Source of the DNA: an uncultured Prevotellaceae bacterium
GTDB taxonomy: Bacteria > Bacteroidota > Bacteroidia > Bacteroidales > Bacteroidaceae
Direction of reading: 5' to 3'
NCBI GenBank assembly: GCA_949299545.1
Contig: CASGAM010000013.1
Span: 1 to 64,000 of the forward strand
Length of the DNA stretch: 64,000 bases
Positions 37,254 to 47,100 of this stretch are shown here, one piece after another. The notes under the pieces were generated by a model. That model was not told where the DNA came from, ran no database searches, and saw only the letters and a list, made by a program, of their open reading frames with translations. The position numbers were made by a program, and so were the translations under genes. Within the stretch, counting starts at the first letter, position 1, and the number at the start of each line of letters is the position of its first letter.

Positions 37254-37597
37254 TTTTGCAGACACATGGGAAATAAGCCTTTTACATTCATATATATGTT
37301 GCAGTTGACAGAACCAGTCCGTAGCAATACGAGTAAGGTCGCAACGGAACAATATTTCGAGACAGCATAACAAAATATCATCGGCAAATGTCTGCATGGT
37401 AAAACGGACTTGGTCAAAAATATGGTTTCTATATAAAGGGCTTGGATTAAGGAAATAAATTCTTGGAATCCAAACAGCCCTTACAAGCAAAAGTTCAGAA
37501 AAGCAATATATCAAATTGTTCAGAAAAAGACAAGAATCTTGCATCGCAAATAACACTTAGCTTACTGATTAATTCCTTTATTTATAAAATCTGGAGT
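37254..37597 (+). other. long untranslated leader with hairpin
   Basis: No convincing gene. A 34-codon ORF starts at 37266, just after the promoter, and a stem-loop pairs AAGGGCT and TGGATT (37436-37448) with AATCCA and AGCCCTT (37467-37482). No known riboswitch is recognised. It may be a regulatory leader of the downstream lipoprotein or a remnant of repeat DNA. Confidence 0.35.
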
Positions 37598-38767
37598 ATG
37601 AGAAATTCATTGTTATTACTTTTACTTGGTCTGTATGCCTGTACAGGCAACAACGAAAAGAATCTGATCGGAACCTGGATAGAACAGATGCCGCAGGGAA
37701 TGAACTACATTCAAGGTTTTCACCTTAAAGACAACGGCACGGCAGAGTCGGTTGGCATGAGAACCTTATTATACAACAAATGGGAGATAAAGGATAATAA
37801 GTTAATCCTGTCGGGCGAGAGCGTCGGAAACGGACAGACAATCCAGTTCTCCGACACAATGAACATCATCAGATGTCATGCTGATACGCTTGTTGTCAAC
37901 CGGAAAAACATGGATGTAGTCTATGTAAGGCAGAACAATGACCTTGAAACCATAAAAAGCAGGCCGTCAAGAGCTGCCCATGAAGGTTTTACATGGAAAG
38001 AACTATCAGGAGCGGGCCTGACCTTATGGGTTCAGGAAAACAAAGACATACGTCTCATTGCCGACCCTTCATTGCCGGGCATAGTAATGGTCAGGAATGG
38101 TAGCGCCAGGCCACAAATGCTTATCAGAGTATTCGACCTTCTCAATCATGACATAAATGATGTTATCAGAACTCTGGAAAAAGCAGACAACTGGGATTCA
38201 AAACAGACAGGAAGATTCGAGGAAGTGAAGCCTGTAAGAGACGGGGTCAGAAGGTTTGTAATGGTACCTGACGGGAATTATGGTGCGGAGGTTAAAATGT
38301 TGATGAAATCTGAACCTGTACCTGCTCCATGCAACGGCTGGGGTGTGGGCAACAGCGGCACAAGATATTTTGAAATCCACGACTCTCATCCTGACAAGGC
38401 GATATTTGTAGAAACAGGTCAGGAAGCACCGTTGTTTGACGAGGGCAGCATTGTGTTCTCCGACACGGATACGGCAAAAGCGAATGGGGGGATGTCCACG
38501 GATGAACTCTTCACATTGAAGGGGACTGTAACCATCGGGCATGAGGTGCGGGCTTTCAAACCCGAAGGAAGTAACGATGAGTATTGGATTGTAGACAAGA
38601 CCGGATCTTTGGAAGATCTTTACGACAAAACGACCAAAGGGCAGAAGAACGGAAGCCCGGTAAAAGCGGTTTTAAAACTTGAATATAACGGGAAATGGGA
38701 TGATGGATTTGCAGCAGAGTATTCGGGCGTGTTCTTTGTCCGGGAAGTTGTCAGTCTGAATAAATAG
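37598..38767 (+). CDS. two-domain lipoprotein (lipocalin-like plus OB-like)
   Basis: A 389-residue predicted lipoprotein; the signal MRNSLLLLLLGLYACTG ends in a lipobox. The first 110 mature residues read as a lipocalin-like barrel (LIGTWIEQMPQGMNYIQGF, then NKWEIKDNKLILSG). The C-terminal part (about 310-389, LKGTVTIGHEVRAFKPEG to YSGVFFVREVVSL) resembles the OB-fold domain of NlpE-like proteins. The middle has no motif that I recognise. The longer in-frame ATG at 37463 adds a hydrophilic stretch before the signal and is unlikely. It lies between accessory DNA and the tRNA-Val genes. Function unknown. Confidence 0.7.
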   Translation: MRNSLLLLLLGLYACTGNNEKNLIGTWIEQMPQGMNYIQGFHLKDNGTAESVGMRTLLYNKWEIKDNKLILSGESVGNGQTIQFSDTMNIIRCHADTLVVNRKNMDVVYVRQNNDLETIKSRPSRAAHEGFTWKELSGAGLTLWVQENKDIRLIADPSLPGIVMVRNGSARPQMLIRVFDLLNHDINDVIRTLEKADNWDSKQTGRFEEVKPVRDGVRRFVMVPDGNYGAEVKMLMKSEPVPAPCNGWGVGNSGTRYFEIHDSHPDKAIFVETGQEAPLFDEGSIVFSDTDTAKANGGMSTDELFTLKGTVTIGHEVRAFKPEGSNDEYWIVDKTGSLEDLYDKTTKGQKNGSPVKAVLKLEYNGKWDDGFAAEYSGVFFVREVVSLNK

Positions 38768-38799
38768 AATGTGATATTATGCTGATTCCAAAAGAGTAC

Positions 38800-38827
38800 A
38801 AAAAAAGATACCCTTGAAAGGTATCTT
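38800..38827 (-). terminator. terminator of the tRNA-Val pair
   Basis: AAGATACC (38805-38812) pairs with GGTATCTT (38820-38827), followed on the minus strand by seven T residues. It lies three bases past the 3' end of the second tRNA. Confidence 0.88.
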
Positions 38828-38830
38828 GTG

Positions 38831-38905
38831 TGGGCGTTGACGGATTCGAACCGCCGACCCTCTGCTTGTAAGGCAGATGCTCTGAACCAGCTGAGCTAAA
38901 CGCCC
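38831..38905 (-). tRNA. tRNA-Val (UAC), copy 2
   Basis: A 75-base cloverleaf on the minus strand, starting GGGCGTTTAGCTCAGC and ending CAACGCCCA. The acceptor stem pairs GGGCGTT with AACGCCC. The anticodon loop CTTACAA gives anticodon UAC, decoding GUA. The T-arm contains GGTTCGAATCC. CCA is not encoded. It is identical to the upstream copy, 35 bases away. Confidence 0.97.
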
Positions 38906-38940
38906 GGTGTTTATAAACGAAAGAGATTGTGTAACGATTG

Positions 38941-39015
38941 TGGGCGTTGACGGATTCGAACCGCCGACCCTCTGCTTGTAAGGCAGATGCTCTGAACCAG
39001 CTGAGCTAAACGCCC
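38941..39015 (-). tRNA. tRNA-Val (UAC), copy 1
   Basis: Identical in all 75 bases to the copy at 38831. It is the promoter-proximal member; the promoter at 39039-39069 lies 24 bases upstream of its 5' end. The two are processed from one short transcript. Confidence 0.97.
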
Positions 39016-39038
39016 TCTCTTTCGTTTCAAAAGCGATG

Positions 39039-39069
39039 CAAAAGTACGCCTTTTTGCGGAAATATGCAA
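39039..39069 (-). promoter_or_regulatory. promoter of the tRNA-Val pair
   Basis: TTG (39067-39069), 20-base spacer and TACTTTTG (39039-39046) on the minus strand. A full match to the Bacteroidetes consensus, and a good reference for promoters in this window. Confidence 0.8.
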
Positions 39070-39168
39070 ACTTTTCGGTCGTTTTTTTGAAGGAAAAGGA
39101 ATTACCGCATGTCTTCAATTTGAAAAGGACAGGAAACAGTCGTTTATATGGAAACGTACAGGCCGGGG

Positions 39169-39198
39169 GCGTGCATGCCTTACAGCCGGCCTGCACGC
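39169..39198 (-). terminator. hairpin after trpS
   Basis: GCGTGCATGCC (39169-39179) pairs with GGCCTGCACGC (39188-39198) with one mismatch, starting seven bases past the trpS stop. It is not followed by T residues. Confidence 0.4.
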
Positions 39199-39204
39199 TT
39201 CTTA

Positions 39205-40293
39205 TCATTTAAACCGTTCAGCCTGTTCCGCAATCAACGCAGCATCATCAAAATAGTTGATTTTCATAGCTCTCCGCACTTCATCAAGCGTTTCTGCGGC
39301 TGCAGCCCTTGCGACCTCACATCCTTTTCTCAACATCTCATATACGCCGGGGATGTCTTTTTGGAACTCTTTACGGCGATTACGAATAGGCTCCAGTTCT
39401 TCCTGCATGACGGCAGCCAAGAATTTCTTGACTTTCATGTCGCCTAAACCGCCACGTCGGTAATGTGCTTTCAACTCGTCCAGATTGGCGTAATCAGTCC
39501 AATAGCGTCCGAAATGTTCGTCGCGGCAAAAAGCATCCAGGTATGTAAAGACGGTATTACCCTCTACCGTACCGGGGTCGGTCACCTTGATATGGTTAGG
39601 GTCCGTGTACATGCCCTTGATTTTGCGCTCGACCTCGTCAGCGGGGTCGGAAAGGTAAATGCAGTTACCGAGCGACTTACTCATCTTGGCCTTTCCATCG
39701 GTTCCAGGCAAACGCAGGCAAGCGGCATTGTCGGGCAGGAGTATTTCAGGTTCCACCAGCGTTTCGCCATAAATGAAGTTAAACCTGCGGACAATCTCCC
39801 GCGCCTGTTCCAACATCGGTTCCTGATCTTCGCCAACGGGAACGGTCGTAGCCTTGAAGGCTGTTATGTCTGCTGCCTGACTGATGGGGTATGTAAAGAA
39901 TCCTACAGGGATGCTGGTCTCGAAGTTGCGCATCTGTATCTCCGTCTTGACCGTCGGGTTACGTTGGAGGCGTGAAACGGTGACGAGATCCATGAAATAA
40001 AAAGTCAACTCGCACAGTTCCGGAATCTGTGACTGGATGAAAACGGTTGACTTGGCGGGATCTATACCGCAAGCCAAATAGTCTAACGCCACTTCAATCA
40101 CATTCTGGCGGACCTTCTCGGGGTTGTCTATATTGTCAGTCAACGCCTGCCCATCGGCCTCGAAAATGAATATTTTGTCATAGAGTCCTGATTCCTGCAA
40201 CTCTACCCTACGCCTGAGCGAGCCTACATAATGCCCGATGTGGAGTTTACCTGTCGGGCGGTCGCCGGTCAATATTATTTTTTCTTTTTTCAT
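39205..40293 (-). CDS. trpS: tryptophanyl-tRNA synthetase
   Basis: A 362-residue class Ic synthetase that charges tRNA-Trp. The HIGH-like motif sits in [18 protein letters not shown] near the N-terminus, and the KMSKS motif in [12 protein letters not shown] (about residue 214). The SQAADI segment after FFTYPISQ belongs to the tryptophan site. The start is the ATG giving [12 protein letters not shown]; the in-frame ATG at 40332 lies upstream of the -7 box and cannot be used. The promoter matches the consensus, and the gene stands alone between tRNA-Val and mutL. Confidence 0.96.
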   Translation of the reverse strand: MKKEKIILTGDRPTGKLHIGHYVGSLRRRVELQESGLYDKIFIFEADGQALTDNIDNPEKVRQNVIEVALDYLACGIDPAKSTVFIQSQIPELCELTFYFMDLVTVSRLQRNPTVKTEIQMRNFETSIPVGFFTYPISQAADITAFKATTVPVGEDQEPMLEQAREIVRRFNFIYGETLVEPEILLPDNAACLRLPGTDGKAKMSKSLGNCIYLSDPADEVERKIKGMYTDPNHIKVTDPGTVEGNTVFTYLDAFCRDEHFGRYWTDYANLDELKAHYRRGGLGDMKVKKFLAAVMQEELEPIRNRRKEFQKDIPGVYEMLRKGCEVARAAAAETLDEVRRAMKINYFDDAALIAEQAERFK

Positions 40294-40321
40294 GAAAAAC
40301 CGTTGTTTATATAATTTATTG

Positions 40322-40352
40322 CAAAGATACATAGTTTTCGCAAAGCAGCCAA
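40322..40352 (-). promoter_or_regulatory. promoter of trpS
   Basis: TTG (40350-40352), 20-base spacer and TATCTTTG (40322-40329), 28 bases before the ATG at 40293. It decides the start against the upstream in-frame ATG. Confidence 0.78.
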
Positions 40353-40419
40353 ACCCCGCATGATTTCTACTGCCAAAAGGGCGGGATGTACCCCTTAATG
40401 CACGGTGGCCTGCTATAGC

Positions 40420-42273
40420 TTATTTGAACAAGCGTTCGATCTCGGTCTGTTCAAGAATGGCCACGATGACTTTACCGTCCGGCGTATAATTAGGCGTCTG
40501 ACAGGCAAACAGTTCGTCTACCAGGCTTTCCATTTCTTCGTTTGACAACACTTGCCCTTGCACTATGGCTGCGCTTTTTGCCAGGGAAAGGGCAATGTTA
40601 TGACGCATATCGCCATCTCCCCCGAAACCTTTCTCCATCGCGGTGTGTACAATATCCTGCACAATCTCTGCCGGATTCAGTCCGTCAGTCCCGGATGGTA
40701 TGGCATTAATACCGAAACTGCCGCCTCCCAGCACTGACAAGTCAAACCCAAGCGCCTCAAGGTCGCCGACAAGTTGTTCCAGCACCACAGCCTCGGACGG
40801 CGGCAACTGTACCATCTCCGGGAAAAGCAAGCCTTGTGACACACCGGTACGCTCGGACATTTGCCGGTTATACCGGTCATAAAGGACACGCAGATGCGCC
40901 CGCCGCTGGTCTATAATCATCAGACCTGATTTCACGGACGTCAGTATGTATTGTCCTTTGTACTGATAATGCAACATGGACTTCTCTACCATATCATTGG
41001 CTGCGCTACCCAACAGGGGCATTTCAGCCTCAACATTGCTTTCTGCCGAAAGAGGCAATTCATTTGACAACGACGGCACAGTTTCCTGTTCAAGCCCTTC
41101 ATACAACGCCTCCCATTCTACCGATTTGCGGTGATAATTCCGGCCTGCAGCATTTTTGTTAAACGGATTAAAGCCATAATCCGTCTGTACGACCGGCGCA
41201 CCGGTTTCCGGCATATCACGGCCGGCATTGAAGACCGGAATGTCAGGCGCACCTTCCATGTCGAAATCAATAGTAGGAACTGCATTGAAACGCCCTAACG
41301 CCTCTTTGACGGCAGCGACGACAATTTGCCAGATGGCTGTGTCGTTTTCAAACTTGATTTCCGTTTTTGTCGGATGGATATTTACATCAATATTTGCCGG
41401 ATCGACCTCAAAATAGAGGAAATAAGACACCTGTTCGTTCGCCGGCACCAACTGGTCGTATGCTTCCATTACAGCTTTGTGGAAATACGGATGGCGCATG
41501 TACCTGCCGTTGACAAAGAAATACTGGTGTGCCCCTTTCTTTTTAGCCGTCTCCGGCTTACCGACAAATCCTGTCAGTCGCACCAAAGAAGTGTCTACAT
41601 CAACCGGCAGCAACTGTTCATTGAGTTTCTTCCCGAACACTCCGACAATACGTTGACGCAAAATCGTTTTAGGAAGATTGAAAAGCAGGCTGTCATTGTG
41701 TGTCAGGCTGAAAGAGATATCGGGATGTACCAGCACGATGCGTTCAAATTCCTGCAATATGTTGCTCAATTCCGTCTGATTGGATTTCAAAAACTTTCGT
41801 CTCGCAGGCACATTGTAGAAAAGATTGCGTACCATGAAATTGCTACCCACAGGGCATGAAATGACTTCCTGGCCTGTCAATTCCGAACCGGAAATGGCAA
41901 CACTGGTCCCCAGCTCGTTCTGTTCCTGCCGTGTTTTCAATTCCACCTGCGCCACCGCTGCGATAGACGCCAGAGCCTCGCCCCGGAAACCCATCGTGCG
42001 CAAGGCGAAAAGGTCGCCGGCCTGTCTTATTTTGGAGGTGGCATGCCGTTCAAAAGCCAACCGGGCATCTGTCTCCGACATGCCCTTACCGTCATCAATC
42101 ACCTGAATGGCAGTCTTGCCGGCATCCGTCACAATGACGTCGATATTGGAAGCCGCTGCATCTACCGCATTTTCCACCAGCTCCTTGATAACAGACGATG
42201 GCCGCTGAATTACTTCACCGGCCGCGATTTGATTAGCCACCGAATCCGGCAGCAAATGTATAATATCACTCAT
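40420..42273 (-). CDS. mutL: DNA mismatch repair protein MutL
   Basis: A 617-residue GHKL ATPase that couples MutS to downstream repair. The N-terminal ATPase shows [14 protein letters not shown] and [13 protein letters not shown] in order. The C-terminal dimerisation domain starts near residue 440 and lacks the endonuclease signature DQHA(x)2E(x)4E: the matching place reads [12 protein letters not shown], with both Glu replaced, and the late CPHGRP motif reads TPNYTPDGK. So this MutL probably does not nick DNA. It is the last gene of the guaB-surA unit, 18 bases after the small membrane protein. Confidence 0.95.
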   Translation of the reverse strand: MSDIIHLLPDSVANQIAAGEVIQRPSSVIKELVENAVDAAASNIDVIVTDAGKTAIQVIDDGKGMSETDARLAFERHATSKIRQAGDLFALRTMGFRGEALASIAAVAQVELKTRQEQNELGTSVAISGSELTGQEVISCPVGSNFMVRNLFYNVPARRKFLKSNQTELSNILQEFERIVLVHPDISFSLTHNDSLLFNLPKTILRQRIVGVFGKKLNEQLLPVDVDTSLVRLTGFVGKPETAKKKGAHQYFFVNGRYMRHPYFHKAVMEAYDQLVPANEQVSYFLYFEVDPANIDVNIHPTKTEIKFENDTAIWQIVVAAVKEALGRFNAVPTIDFDMEGAPDIPVFNAGRDMPETGAPVVQTDYGFNPFNKNAAGRNYHRKSVEWEALYEGLEQETVPSLSNELPLSAESNVEAEMPLLGSAANDMVEKSMLHYQYKGQYILTSVKSGLMIIDQRRAHLRVLYDRYNRQMSERTGVSQGLLFPEMVQLPPSEAVVLEQLVGDLEALGFDLSVLGGGSFGINAIPSGTDGLNPAEIVQDIVHTAMEKGFGGDGDMRHNIALSLAKSAAIVQGQVLSNEEMESLVDELFACQTPNYTPDGKVIVAILEQTEIERLFK

Positions 42274-42291
42274 TATTCCGTTCTAACGTGT

Positions 42292-42588
42292 TTAAATATG
42301 AAAGCTACCCGTCAAGATACAATGCCATATATATGCCAGTACCGCTATGATGATGAGCGCAACACCCACCTTCATCGGTTTCCGGCCACTCTCCTTACGA
42401 CGACGGAGATGTTTTGTCCCCTTTACGAAAGTCCCTCTTATATCCTCCGGGTTAAATTCCTTTGGCGGCAACATACCTAACTCTCTTTTCGCCCGCTCCT
42501 CAATGGCTTTCAATTTTTCCTTGCGCTCATTGATATATATATAGGGATGATAGTAAGCACGGGGCTTACGGGTCTTAAAAAGTGCCAT
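42292..42588 (-). CDS. small conserved membrane protein
   Basis: A 98-residue protein: a long basic N-terminal region rich in Lys, Arg and Tyr (RKPRAYYHPYIYINERKEK) and a single membrane helix near the C-terminus (VGVALIIIAVLAYIWHCIL, about 73-91). The N-in, C-out topology and the place between an OstA-like gene and mutL suggest an envelope role, which is inference. Gene spacing is five bases from the upstream stop and 18 to mutL, so it is clearly in the operon. Family unknown to me. Confidence 0.75.
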   Translation of the reverse strand: MALFKTRKPRAYYHPYIYINERKEKLKAIEERAKRELGMLPPKEFNPEDIRGTFVKGTKHLRRRKESGRKPMKVGVALIIIAVLAYIWHCILTGSFHI

Positions 42589-42592
42589 AACA

Positions 42593-44248
42593 TTACCTCC
42601 TGATTATTTTATCCAATTTCTGTATGGGTGCCTTCCGTTTTAAAGACGTCTTCAACTCCGTACCAGCCTTCTTCGGACGCCAAACAAAGATGTCATCCTT
42701 ATTCAGCGGACGGATATAATCAAACCACGCGAAGTTGGACAGATACAACTTGTTGGGCGGAATCATGAGTACAGGATATATCGTCCCGGTAGAAGCCGGC
42801 ATCCATATCCTCGACATCTTACGATCCTTCATAAATAGTTTCAACTCCGTGGTTTCCGTGTAATTCATGCCAATCATCAGACTGTCATCATCGAAGAGAT
42901 AATAGTCCACATAAACATTGCCGTTGACCCAGGTCTGCTTCATCTCGCCATTATCAAAATAGGATATCATCTCCTTACCGGCAATCTGATTGTAATGAAC
43001 AGAATCCAACTGTTCCACAGAAAGCGTCTGGTCTATTACATGAATACGCTCCACAGTAGAATCGTTCAGATAGATTTTTATTACTTCACCAAGTATCTGC
43101 TGTAACCCATTCCATACGATCGGGTCTTTATACATGGTTATACACGAATCTTTTGAATTGTAAACAAGAGAGTCGCAAACGCCCTGAACATCAGCCCTGT
43201 ATGAACGGACCTTGTGATAAGCACGCATCTCTCGGTAAACCGAATCCGTATTGATATTATAAGTATAAATCTTGAACGTATCGGCGTGCATGTACATGGT
43301 GTCTTTCTGTGAATAGTCTATGGCGACTGCACTGTCGGTCGCTTCAGAATAACCGGTAATCTCGTTATAATAACAATAATTACCGGTAAGCATGTTTTTG
43401 TTCAGCTCATCTGTATAAATGATATTCCAATACGCTTTGCCCTCGCCTTTCTCACTATCATAGAACAAACTGTCGCCTATCATTTTCCGCCCGTTATTGG
43501 TCAGGATGGAACGCTGCAACAGGTAAGCCCGGTCGTTTTGCGTGTCATAAAAGCCCGACTCGGAATAAATATGGTTATCACCGCTGTCGATATTCGACGG
43601 ACCTACGATTTCCGCCATACTCGTCAGTGTATTGTAGTTCAGAGTATCCGATATCAAAGTAAACTTTGGGTTAACCAACTTGACATTGTAATTGAACACG
43701 GCTTCACGGGATACCGTATTGTATTGTCCCCACTCAGAGGTCAGCACGTTGTCTTTGTCCACCAACCGACCGCCTTCAAAGAAATAACCGAGGTCATACA
43801 ACCGATCATAGTCCAAACTATCAGTAAAGAGTTGCGACTCCCTATGGGTCAGCACAACATTATGGCGAACGCGTGCCAACTGGTCAAGGCCACTGTAATA
43901 TAGCACATCGCCTACCAGTGTCAGCGTATCACCCTGTACCATTTTCACATGACCGAAAGCGTCAAAAGAATTGGTTTCCTTATAGATGCAGGCACTGTCA
44001 CAATACAGGATAACATCTTCATGCCGGAACGCAACGTTGCCTGTCAGTATCTGGGCACCGGGATGGCGATACTGGTCATAGTGCAAATCATCTGCATGCA
44101 GAAGGATAACCTTCGACTGAGACTGCTCGCGCTGTTCATCCTGCAGCTGCACCGCCGCCCCGGCCATACAGAAACCAAATACACACAAGGCACATGCAAA
44201 CAAAAACCTATGCCCGCCAATCAACCTATGAAACGCCCCACTTTTCAT
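42593..44248 (-). CDS. OstA-like (LptA/LptD-N-like) periplasmic protein
   Basis: A 551-residue exported protein. After a signal segment (cut near MAGAAV) it consists of repeated beta-jellyroll strands of the OstA family (LLHADDLHYDQYRHPGAQILTG with GNVAFRHEDVILYCDSA near the start, and FKIYTYNINTDSV later). Such Bacteroidetes proteins are longer than LptA and are taken to act in lipopolysaccharide transit through the periplasm. The C-terminal 40 residues are basic. It starts four bases inside surA (ATGA overlap) and sits with PPIase genes, consistent with outer-membrane assembly. Confidence 0.85.
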   Translation of the reverse strand: MKSGAFHRLIGGHRFLFACALCVFGFCMAGAAVQLQDEQREQSQSKVILLHADDLHYDQYRHPGAQILTGNVAFRHEDVILYCDSACIYKETNSFDAFGHVKMVQGDTLTLVGDVLYYSGLDQLARVRHNVVLTHRESQLFTDSLDYDRLYDLGYFFEGGRLVDKDNVLTSEWGQYNTVSREAVFNYNVKLVNPKFTLISDTLNYNTLTSMAEIVGPSNIDSGDNHIYSESGFYDTQNDRAYLLQRSILTNNGRKMIGDSLFYDSEKGEGKAYWNIIYTDELNKNMLTGNYCYYNEITGYSEATDSAVAIDYSQKDTMYMHADTFKIYTYNINTDSVYREMRAYHKVRSYRADVQGVCDSLVYNSKDSCITMYKDPIVWNGLQQILGEVIKIYLNDSTVERIHVIDQTLSVEQLDSVHYNQIAGKEMISYFDNGEMKQTWVNGNVYVDYYLFDDDSLMIGMNYTETTELKLFMKDRKMSRIWMPASTGTIYPVLMIPPNKLYLSNFAWFDYIRPLNKDDIFVWRPKKAGTELKTSLKRKAPIQKLDKIIRR

Positions 44249-45624
44249 TTAACCCAACCGGGATATTCAAATTCACAATCCCGCCAATCTTCGTTGATTC
44301 TGATATACGTCGTCTTCTGTTTCTCTCGAATCCAGTCGTTAATGACTTCTTCCTGGCGCTTTGCAAGCAGCACATCTTTAAGCACCTGAAAATCTTCTGC
44401 CATGGTCGCCCGGTGTGCCTTAATTTGTGTTTTCAGTTTCACAATGGCACACACCTGCTTTTCTTTTGCGTTAATCATGACAAAAGGCTCCGAAATCTCT
44501 CCCGTTTTCATTTGAGAAACCACTTTCGCAACATCCTGCGGAAGATCTTGTAACTGGAATCTTGAAGTTTGAATATATTCACCACGTTCTGCATCGAATT
44601 TGGAATTAGACATCAGACCATGATTGTTCTTCGTATCTTTGTCATCAGAAATATATGTGGCCGCCTCTTCAAAAGTAAACCTGTTTTTACGGATGTCTTC
44701 TGCCACAGAATCCAGACGTGCCAAAGCCTCGTCTATGTGTTCCGAATCCAAACGTGGCTTACGCAAGATGTGTCTTACTTTTATTTTGTCCCCTCTCTTG
44801 TCAACCAACTGGATTATATGATAACCAAATTCCGACTCCACTATTTTGGAAACCTTGGTCGGATCAGACAAACTGAAAGCAACATTGGCAAAAGCTGGAT
44901 CAAGTTCCGTACGCCCCATATAATCCAATTCACCACCGGCTCGGGCACTGCGCAAGTCTTCGGAATAAAGAATCGCCAAAGTAGAAAAAGAAGACTCACC
45001 GGAGTTGATACGTTCCGTATATTCGCGCAGTTCATCTTTTACGCGGTCAATTTCTTCCTGAGGGATTCGAGGTTGCAAAGTTACGATCTGAACCTCCACC
45101 TGCATTGGTATCCAGGGAAGACTATCCTCCGGCATGTCCTTAAAATAACGGCGGACCTCTGCCGGCGTCACCTTTATATTTTGTGTCAGTTTCTTCCTGA
45201 CTTCTCTGACAATCTCTTGTTCCTGCATAGACTCAAACATCATTTCACGTATTTGAGTCATTGTCTTATGATAATATTCTTCTAATTTTTCCTTAGACCC
45301 GGCCTGCATGACAAGTTCGTTAAGTCGCGCTTCAACATAAGGCGTAAGGGTAGATATGGGTACATCTATACTGTCAAGTTGAGCCTGGTGCAGGAAAAGT
45401 TTCTGGATAGCCAACTGTTCGGGAATGACACAATACGGATTCCCGGAGATTCCGGAACCGAACTCCAATCTTGCAGATTCTACATCTGACCTCAATATGG
45501 CCTCATCCCCTACAACCCATATCACTTCATCAACTATATTGTTAAGATGCTGTGAAAACAAAGGCATTTGCGCTCCCCAAAGAAGCAGCGCAAACGCAAT
45601 TATCATATTCTTATAAAAACCCAT
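44245..45624 (-). CDS. surA: periplasmic chaperone/PPIase, SurA-like
   Basis: A 459-residue exported protein with signal peptide (cut after PLFSQ), an N-terminal chaperone domain (about 25-165, VDEVIWVVGDEAILRSDVE) and two parvulin-like domains (about 170-275, with LAILYSEDLRSARAGGELDY, and 280-380, with VRHILRKP). SurA guides outer-membrane proteins to the BAM complex. It overlaps the OstA-like gene by four bases and follows a second PPIase gene. The symbol reflects domain order; true orthology with proteobacterial SurA is likely but not proven here. Confidence 0.88.
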   Translation of the reverse strand: MGFYKNMIIAFALLLWGAQMPLFSQHLNNIVDEVIWVVGDEAILRSDVESARLEFGSGISGNPYCVIPEQLAIQKLFLHQAQLDSIDVPISTLTPYVEARLNELVMQAGSKEKLEEYYHKTMTQIREMMFESMQEQEIVREVRKKLTQNIKVTPAEVRRYFKDMPEDSLPWIPMQVEVQIVTLQPRIPQEEIDRVKDELREYTERINSGESSFSTLAILYSEDLRSARAGGELDYMGRTELDPAFANVAFSLSDPTKVSKIVESEFGYHIIQLVDKRGDKIKVRHILRKPRLDSEHIDEALARLDSVAEDIRKNRFTFEEAATYISDDKDTKNNHGLMSNSKFDAERGEYIQTSRFQLQDLPQDVAKVVSQMKTGEISEPFVMINAKEKQVCAIVKLKTQIKAHRATMAEDFQVLKDVLLAKRQEEVINDWIREKQKTTYIRINEDWRDCEFEYPGWVK

Positions 45625-45662
45625 AACTTACTTTAATCTGAATCCTGCGACTGATACTATTC

Positions 45663-47099
45663 TCAGTGTTTATTGACAGTCTTTAAAACATCATCAAATA
45701 TCTCTACTTTATACTTCTGGCGAAGTTCTTCTACAAAGCGAGCCTCCTGCAACAGCTGATAATCGGAAATGACCGCACTCTTGACATCAGTCCATTCTTT
45801 CGGACGCTTCAATTTATCACCATAAACAGCATAATAAGGAAAATCCTTCAGAGGTGTCGGTTCAGTCTTGACTTTAAAGACGAGATGATCTACAAAGGCA
45901 TTATCACCCTTTTTGAAAAAATTCTTCTCAGCCCGGATCTGCATCACAGAATCTCTGTTATAGGTAGCCCTCAACGTGTCCGCCCACAAAGAAGGCTCAA
46001 CTTTCTTTAACAGTTTACGTACAGATTTAACCTGATCTTTTTCACGACAATGGTATACAATACCACGGTATCGCGGAGAATCCCATTTATAATCCGATTT
46101 ATGCTTCTTAAAGTAAGCCTCCAACCCTTCTTCATCCTGTGCCGCCTTATCCCAAATCTCGCGTGAACTGATTTCATACATCAACAAACCGTCATAATAC
46201 TCTTGTATCAGGTACTTGATATTGGAATCGGCCTTGCTCAATTCTTCTGCTTTCCGGTCTATAATGTCGTCCGTCGTCAACGTGTTACCTGAACTACGCA
46301 CCAATGAATCTATTTTGACAGCGACAAGACGGTCCTTCAGACCACGTTGCTCTAAAAAAGTTTTTATCTGAGCTTTCAACTGGGCGTATGGCTCCAACTG
46401 TTTACGGTCTTTCATCAGCACAATATGATATCCCATCGGCGCAAGAAACGGTTCGGACATTTCACCTTTTTCCAACGCAAAGGCTTTTTCATCAAATTCT
46501 TTGATGCTCTGCCCTTTTGCAATCCAAGCAACGATTCCGCCACGGCGACCTGTCGCCACATCATCAGAATGCTGTTTGGCCATTTCCTCGAAAGACGCGC
46601 CGGCCTTCAATGCAGCATAAATGGAATCGATTTTTGCTTTGGCACGTTCTTGATCTGCCGATGTCGCCTGTTGCGGAATCCGCACCATAATGTGAGCCGG
46701 GTAAATTAACCCGGCATCACCAATACTGGTTTTCATTTGGTCATAATATCGGCGCACCTCTGCTTCTTCAGCCGCATCAGTCACGAAATACGGCCGTATC
46801 AATTGGTCGCGATAAGTGCGGAATTCCTTTTTAAAAGAAGACAACGTGTCATAGCGGGCATCTAAAGCGGCTTCAACTTTGAGTTTATAGTTGACAAAGA
46901 GTTCGGCGTATTCTTCCACCGTTTTCTTGTCAAGAACTTCTTCACCATTGTTCTTATTATAATTATACTCAAACTCCGAACGCGCAATGTCTTTACCGTT
47001 GATACGCATCACCACGGGATCTGTCTGCTGTGCCTTTACATACAGGACACTACAGAAGAAAGCCGCAATCGTTATTGCCAAACATCTCATAGGATACAT
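45663..47099 (-). CDS. periplasmic peptidyl-prolyl isomerase, parvulin type
   Basis: A 478-residue exported protein; the signal MYPMRCLAITIAAFFCSVLY ends before KAQQ. One clear parvulin (PpiC) domain spans about 110-215 (YPAHIMVRIP, then MAKQHSDDVATGRRGGIVAW and GYHIVLMKD), flanked by helical chaperone segments; the C-terminal half is a second, more divergent SurA-like part. It starts one base after the guaB stop, so it is translated from the guaB transcript. The in-frame ATG at 47132 lies inside guaB and is not used. It is a third chaperone of this class in the window. Confidence 0.88.
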   Translation of the reverse strand: MYPMRCLAITIAAFFCSVLYVKAQQTDPVVMRINGKDIARSEFEYNYNKNNGEEVLDKKTVEEYAELFVNYKLKVEAALDARYDTLSSFKKEFRTYRDQLIRPYFVTDAAEEAEVRRYYDQMKTSIGDAGLIYPAHIMVRIPQQATSADQERAKAKIDSIYAALKAGASFEEMAKQHSDDVATGRRGGIVAWIAKGQSIKEFDEKAFALEKGEMSEPFLAPMGYHIVLMKDRKQLEPYAQLKAQIKTFLEQRGLKDRLVAVKIDSLVRSSGNTLTTDDIIDRKAEELSKADSNIKYLIQEYYDGLLMYEISSREIWDKAAQDEEGLEAYFKKHKSDYKWDSPRYRGIVYHCREKDQVKSVRKLLKKVEPSLWADTLRATYNRDSVMQIRAEKNFFKKGDNAFVDHLVFKVKTEPTPLKDFPYYAVYGDKLKRPKEWTDVKSAVISDYQLLQEARFVEELRQKYKVEIFDDVLKTVNKH

Positions 47100-47100
47100 C

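Noticed and set aside
37164-37556. 130-codon minus-strand ORF in the accessory region
   Set aside because: It runs against the promoter and terminator found on the plus strand and shows no domain.
38800-39020. tRNA-Val as attachment site of an integrated element
   Set aside because: The accessory DNA abuts the tRNA 3' end, but I found no repeat of the tRNA end near 36 kb and no integrase.
38777-39208. 143-codon minus-strand ORF over the tRNA genes
   Set aside because: It is read through both tRNA-Val genes and their promoter; the repeated peptide comes from the identical tRNAs.
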